This document shows, piece after piece, positions 59,136 to 64,000 of a stretch of 64,000 nucleotides of DNA. Position 1 is the first letter of the stretch, and every line of letters begins with the position of its first letter. The position numbers and the translations under genes are program-made. The notes below the pieces were generated by a model. That model saw nothing but the letters and a program-made list of their open reading frames with translations. It did not search any database and was not told the DNA's origin. The stretch is from Poecilobothrus nobilitatus (lineage: Eukaryota; Arthropoda; Insecta; Diptera; Dolichopodidae): NCBI GenBank assembly GCA_947095535.1, contig OX352773.1, positions 129,038,830-129,102,829 on the forward strand, written 5' to 3'.

Positions 59136-60767
59136 ATTATTGGCAGCCGAAGCAAAAAAATAGTCAAAAATAATTCAAAACTAAATATATATAGTAGAAA
59201 TTTTGTCTCACATGGTCTGCAATTTTTGAATAAATATTTTTTTAAACTTTTTCTTGATTTGTAATGGATTAATAACTTTAATTTTTATTTTTTTTTCATG
59301 AAAATTTTGTTAAAAATCAATGCATGAGACGATTAATTTAAGTTAAATACCTATATATATTGTTAAAAAGATTAATTATGTTTTTATGTTAAATTTTTTT
59401 AAATGTTAAAGTAGTTTATTATGCTTGGTTATAATTTTGTAAATAATTTTGTAAATAGTTTTTTCTATTTTCTTGTAAAATTTGTTTACATAAATTTTGA
59501 ATTTTTATTTTTTTGTAAATGTACTAATAAAAAGGGTTTTTTATGCCATTTGTAAAATTAATACTATCAGACTATATTTTAGAATTTTCCATGTGGCTTT
59601 TTCCCTTCTTATGTTTTCCTTCTATTCTTTAATTTTAAGCAATAAAACATTTTTTTTAATTAATTTTATGTGCTTTTGTTATTTTTTGATTCCCTATTTA
59701 GGTACTGTACTAATATTCCTATTCTAATATTAGCTATTCTAACATTTAGGTACTAATATTAAAAAGAAAATTGTTAAATAAAATTTGATTTTTTTATTAA
59801 TTTTTGCAAAAGTTTTAAAAATTATTTACTTTTACTAGTACTAGGTATATCATGACTATATATTTACTCTAAGTAGGAAAAGAAACTTTTATTTCAGTGA
59901 ATCTGTAATTTAACATTGATTTGTTCCCTTATTACCTTAAGTTTATTTATTAAAACAAAATATTTAATAAAAGCCATTTATTATCACTTATCTAATTTTT
60001 TATTTATTTACCTACTTCAATACTTTATGTTCTTATGCATGCATAATAAAATCATTTTTAATTTTACTAAACACATACATACGCTATTTAATACGCTTTA
60101 TATATGCCAGCCAAAAACTATTAAACATTCAAATTCTAATCATTTCAAATCTAATAAACATACGTACAAACAAATAAGAATGAAACGAATAAAAAAAAAT
60201 ATTACCACTACCATACCACTACAATTATAAAATAGTATAAATATGAAAAGGATACATTTCATTTTTTATAAGCTGCAAATAAATATTATTTCTGTATAAA
60301 TTTAATAAATGTTAATCTGCAACAAAACAGAATATCGGGGTTCTACATTTTGTGCAGAAATGGTTTAAAAAATTTGTTCGGTGTAAATACTCTATGTATA
60401 TGATTTCTTTACGATAATACCAACATAAAATCTTAAGTTTTAACCATGCATATTCAATATGCATTAAAGAATGTTGACAGCAAATATTTTGATTTAAATA
60501 CTAAACAAATGTTGTAAACAAAATAATTTAGCAACATACATAAAAATATTGTATGTATAGTGTTTTGCTAATACAAAACACCATGTGTAATGGACATCAA
60601 TATTATACCAATTATACTATTATAGCAGAAAAGATCAAAAATATATTGCGTGCGTATTGTATGCATGAATTTAGAGATAAAAATTTAAGTTTTAAGTTCA
60701 TATATATACAAAATATATACATATTTTATTCAAAAAATGTTGATGAATAGATAGTTAAAAAAAAAAA
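59136..60767. other. AT-rich non-coding region
   Basis: No gene supported. Open frames here reflect T- or A-rich composition. No repeat recognised. Confidence 0.4.
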
Positions 60768-60842
60768 GTTGCATGTGAACTGGATTCAAACAAGATGACC
60801 TCCACTTTTGAAACCTGTACACTTTCCTCTGCACCATACAAC
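60768..60842 (-). other. tRNA-like segment (pseudo-tRNA or SINE head)
   Basis: On the minus strand, 75 bases begin GTTGTAT and end ATGCAAC, which can form a seven-pair acceptor-like stem. TGCA/TGTA can form a D stem around GAGGAAAG. The A box TGGTGCAGAGG and B box TTGTTTGAATCC are recognisable, and a T11 run (a pol III terminator) follows directly. The anticodon stem does not pair and the T stem is only partial, so a working tRNA is unlikely. Confidence 0.35.
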
Positions 60843-60974
60843 ACTTACAAATGTTGCTAACAGATTACGAAGATAATAAAAAGCGTGACAGAATGACAAA
60901 TAAATAAATAAATAAATAAACCGACACCGGCGAGTTAATATAAAAGCATATAATATACATAATCTATAATATAA

Positions 60975-61885
60975 TACACAAGATGTTGGCGAGACCTTGC
61001 CAACATGTAAAAAAATATATTTTATATCTATAATAAAACACTCAGATTTCTTTATGCTCACACTGAATGTAAACTAAACTGGCAATGATGATATTTCTGT
61101 ATATTTATTTAATAATTTAAAATTTTATTACCAGAGACACAAATCTTTGACTCAAAGTATTATCAAGAGACATAAACCGTTAATTAAAAATATAAATAAA
61201 TTTAGTAAATATTACTACCAGAGACCAAATTTTCCACTAGAAGTATTATCAAAGACACAAATCGTTCATTAAAAGTTAGTACAGTCAAAAAAGGAGAGTA
61301 CATACTTAAAAAACACATTTTCAATAAAAATAAATTCAGCAAATTTTTAATTTTTAAATTTGACCGCTACATCCATTATGAACTGGTCGCAGCGGCAAAT
61401 TAAAAATAAATTATTAATCTTCTGTTGGCGTTTTCAATCTTTGTTTTGGAAAAAAAAAAAATAAAAATAGGTACTCTTAATAAAATTAAAACGTCTGAAA
61501 GTGAAAAGAGCAAAGTTTGTAGTAAGTCTCATATTTATAAGAAAAAAATAATAGGCCGATTTTATTCTTTATTTTGTTTTCATTAGTATGAAAGCTGATA
61601 AAAGCTTCGTAACAGACTTTAAAATAGTTTTGTTTATTTAGGTTGAAATTTAGATTTTTAACATAAAACAACATAAAATAATCGAAATTTTTTTATTAAT
61701 ATAAAATTCGGCAGACTTAAATAATTATATTTCATAACAGAAGTCTGGAACTTACCAAATATTATAGAAATGGATATTTTTCTTAAAAAAAAAAAACTAA
61801 CATAGAAAATATCATTTTAGAAGCCTTCTCTCACAAAAGATTCATAATTTTGTACTAATTTATTATTAGACCATTAATAATATTG
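60975..61885 (+). repeat. ~0.9-kb repeat, copy 1 of a diverged pair
   Basis: Shares ordered blocks with 61980-62730: AAGATGTTGG, GCAATGATGATATTTCTGTA, CCAGAGACACAAATCTTTGA, CCACATCCATTATGAACTGG-like, GTGAAAAGAGCAAAGTTTGT, TAATAGGCCGATTTTATTCT, AAATTCGGCAGACTTA, GAAGCCTTCTCTCACAAAAG. Inside, a 'CAGAGACACAAATC' motif recurs several times about 100 bases apart. It is more complete than copy 2. Non-coding. Confidence 0.85.
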
Positions 61886-61979
61886 TTAGCCATGGAAAAA
61901 AAATAAGATTTATTAATCAGATCAGATAATATAATACCTGAAATTAATGATTGAATTTCTGATAATATACACAATATTA

Positions 61980-62730
61980 TAGACACAAGATGTTGGCCAG
62001 ATCTATAATAAACCACTCACACTGAATATAAACTAAACTAGCAATGATGATATTTCTGTATATTTATTTAATAATTTAAAATTTTATTATCAGAGACACA
62101 AATCTTCGACTAAAAGTCTTATCAGAGACACAAACTTTTACTTTTTAAAAAGTACTTTCGACACAAAATTTAAAGCAAATTTTTAATTTTTAAATATGAC
62201 TGCCACATCCATTATGAACTGGTTGCAGCGGTAAATTAAAAATAAATTATTATTCTCCTGTTGGCAGTTTTCAAATGACTCTTTGTTTTGATAAAAATAA
62301 AACTACTGTTAATAAAATTAAAAGACTTGAAAGTGAAAAGAGCAAAGTTTATAGTAGGCCTTATATTTATAAGAAACAAATAATAGGCCGATTTTATTCT
62401 TGATTTTGTTTTCACTATTATAAAAGCTGGTAAAAGCTTCGCAGCAGACTTTAAAGTAGTTTTGTTTATTAGGTTGAAATTTTGATTTTTTAAGCTGCAT
62501 TTTTGATATAACATAAAATATTCGAATTTTTTTATTAATATAAAATTCGGCAGACTTAGCTAATTATATTTCATAACAGAAATCAGAAACTTACTAAACA
62601 TTATAGAAATGGATATTTTTCTTTAAAAAAAAGAAAAAATAACATAGAATATATCATTTTAGAAGCCTTCTCTCACAATAGATTCATAATTTTGTACTAA
62701 TTTATTATTCGACCATTAAATTAAAAAGCT
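61980..62730 (+). repeat. ~0.75-kb repeat, copy 2 of a diverged pair
   Basis: Same order of blocks as 60975-61885, offset about 959 bases at the start and about 840 near the end because of a deletion of roughly 120 bases around 62130. Divergence is clear, so it is an old tandem arrangement or two insertions of the same family. The last block GAAGCCTTCTCTCACAATAG has a weak counterpart at 115-135 of this window. Confidence 0.85.
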
Positions 62731-63244
62731 GTCGAAAACGACCGTCACAAAAAAAAGCCCCCGAAATTTTATGAAATTTCATTATCAGAGACATGAATCT
62801 TTTATTAAATATACCCAAGACCTCTTCCAAAGTACATTTAAATAAAATACATTCAGCAAATTTTTTTAAGCAAAAAACAAACAAGTAAAAGTAACAGTAA
62901 GTCGATGCAACCGACTTATTTATACCCTATACCTAAAAAATTCAAATTAAATTAAAAATCCATAAGTTATTTTAGTTAGGTACTTAATATACCTAAGCTA
63001 AAAAAAATACATGTAATAATCCCTCCCTTAATACAGGTAGTAAGGGAGTCAGTATGATAACGTAAATGTTTTTGAATCTATAGAAATTGTGCAATTGCAC
63101 AGGGGATTTTCTAGTATTAATATAATATTATTATTGTTGATTTAATATTACATCAAGTGTACATATTTCTTTTAATTAAAATTAAGTATGATTGTAAGTC
63201 TATTATTATTAATATCGAAAGTTATGAATAATTTTATTTACAAG
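62731..63244. other. Spacer before the mariner-type element
   Basis: No gene. GCCCCCGAAATTTTATGAAA near 62757 is followed by another 'ATCAGAGACATGAATC' block related to the repeats just upstream. The element's terminal inverted repeat was not identified. Confidence 0.35.
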
Positions 63245-64000
63245 TGAAGAGTGCGCTGATATTATTTTCATTTACGGTTTTTGCAATGGGAACATAAGAT
63301 TAGCTCGTGAGGAGTACCATCGGAGATTTCCTAATCGCTGCATTCCTATTCATCAAACTTTTAGCTCAATTTTTAGAAGACTCCGAGAAAAGGGATAACT
63401 TCTACAAGAAGAGAACGACCAGAAATTGCAATAACCAACAACGAAGATGATCTCCTTGAGTTAATTGAGAATTCTCTCCGTATAAGTATACCTCGAGTTG
63501 CAATTTTAAAGAAAATTTTAAGATCAAATAGATTACATCCATACTATTTCCACTCAGTGCAGGAACTTGTAGCTGCAGGTGAATCTAAAAGAATTAATTT
63601 CTTCCGTTTTTTGCTAAGAAATGGGCCAAAGAAGTAATTTTTTAGAAAGAATTTTGTGGAGCGATAAGTCACAATTCACTAAAGACGGGTGCTTCAATTT
63701 CCATAATGAGCACTTATGGGCAATAGAAAATCCACATGCAGTGAGAAGAAATTTTTCCCAGTATAAATTCAGTGTTAATGTATGGGCTGGAATTTTAAAC
63801 AAACACTTATTTGGTCCATACATATTTCAAGAAAATTTAAATGGCGAAATTTATTTAAATTTTTTGAAATACTATTTGCCAAATTTATTAGATGATATTC
63901 CGCTACGCTACGCCTACTCCTAGCGTGGTATTTCAACATGATAGAGCCCCCGCGCATTATAGTAGAAGGGTTAAAAAGTTTGTAACTGAAAAATTTGTTA
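63245..64000 (+). pseudogene. Tc1/mariner-type transposase, runs off the window
   Basis: The N-terminal region reads CADIIFIYGFCNGNIRLARE and EYHRRFPNRCIPIHQTFSSI, a helix-turn-helix block common in insect Tc1/mariner (Tc3-like) transposases. A frameshift near 63390 leads to RRERPEIAITNNEDDLLELI. Bases 63621-63923 read ERILWSDKSQFTKDGCFNFH (first catalytic Asp), HLWAIENPHAVRRNFSQYKF and SVNVWAGILNKHLFGPYIFQ, then a stop at 63921. The next frame shows the degraded F-x-H-D-x-A-P block near 63935, where N-M-I-E replaces the second Asp region. Cut by the window edge at 64000. Confidence 0.8.

Noticed and set aside
60899..60922. (AAAT)n run
   Set aside because: Simple microsatellite, common in AT-rich DNA; no sign of a SINE tail with a target duplication around it.

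Overview
This is a window of an AT-rich insect nuclear genome. The only host gene I can support is a Src-family tyrosine kinase, best matched by Drosophila Src42A. Its last five coding exons lie on the minus strand at 48140-50108, with clean GT/AG introns. Insect affinity also rests on a 17.6/297-type errantivirus with gag, pol and env, and on several non-LTR retrotransposon families with insect-like RT and endonuclease motifs. I could not fix the order. There are no operons, no bacterial features and no CRISPR array.

Almost everything else is transposon-derived and decayed. 0.4-7 kb: a jockey/CR1-type LINE, split by a 1.28-kb inverted-repeat element and then carrying a near-perfect 2,254-bp tandem duplication. 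8.1-12.1 kb: two pieces of a second LINE family in tail-to-tail orientation; its longer sister copy is at 34.9-38.9 kb. 12.5-13.1 and 24.5-24.9 kb: THAP-domain (P-element/THAP9-like) remnants. 17.2 kb: a tRNA-derived SINE with a 12-bp target duplication. 18.0-23.3 kb: a LINE with a PHD-like ORF1 remnant, apparently split by a LOA/I-like LINE with an RNase H domain. 25.7 kb: a 200-base assembly gap. 25.9-32.1 kb: the errantivirus.

Right half. 39.1-41.4 kb: hAT, PIF/Harbinger and inverted-repeat element remnants side by side. 41.6-44.7 kb: a LINE fragment and two related foldback elements ending in TACAGGGTGT/ACACCCTGTA. 48.1-50.1 kb: the kinase exons, with a third TACAGGGTGT-ended element inside an intron. 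50.1 kb to the window end is probably upstream intron or flank of the kinase, since no SH2/SH3 exon is visible; it holds a third LINE family (54.6-57.8 kb), small SINE-like insertions, diverged duplications and, at the right edge, a Tc1/mariner-type transposase.

The errantivirus is the most informative element. A canonical -1 slippery heptamer joins gag to pol. A consensus splice donor in the leader and a strong acceptor before env are in phase with a short leader reading frame. The copy is dead: three nonsense codons in gag, Asn for the protease catalytic Asp, a deletion over the RT YxDD region, lost integrase histidines and several frameshifts. I describe these breaks and do not reconstruct the proteins. 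Short tandem duplications of 10-30 bp recur in many of the old copies.
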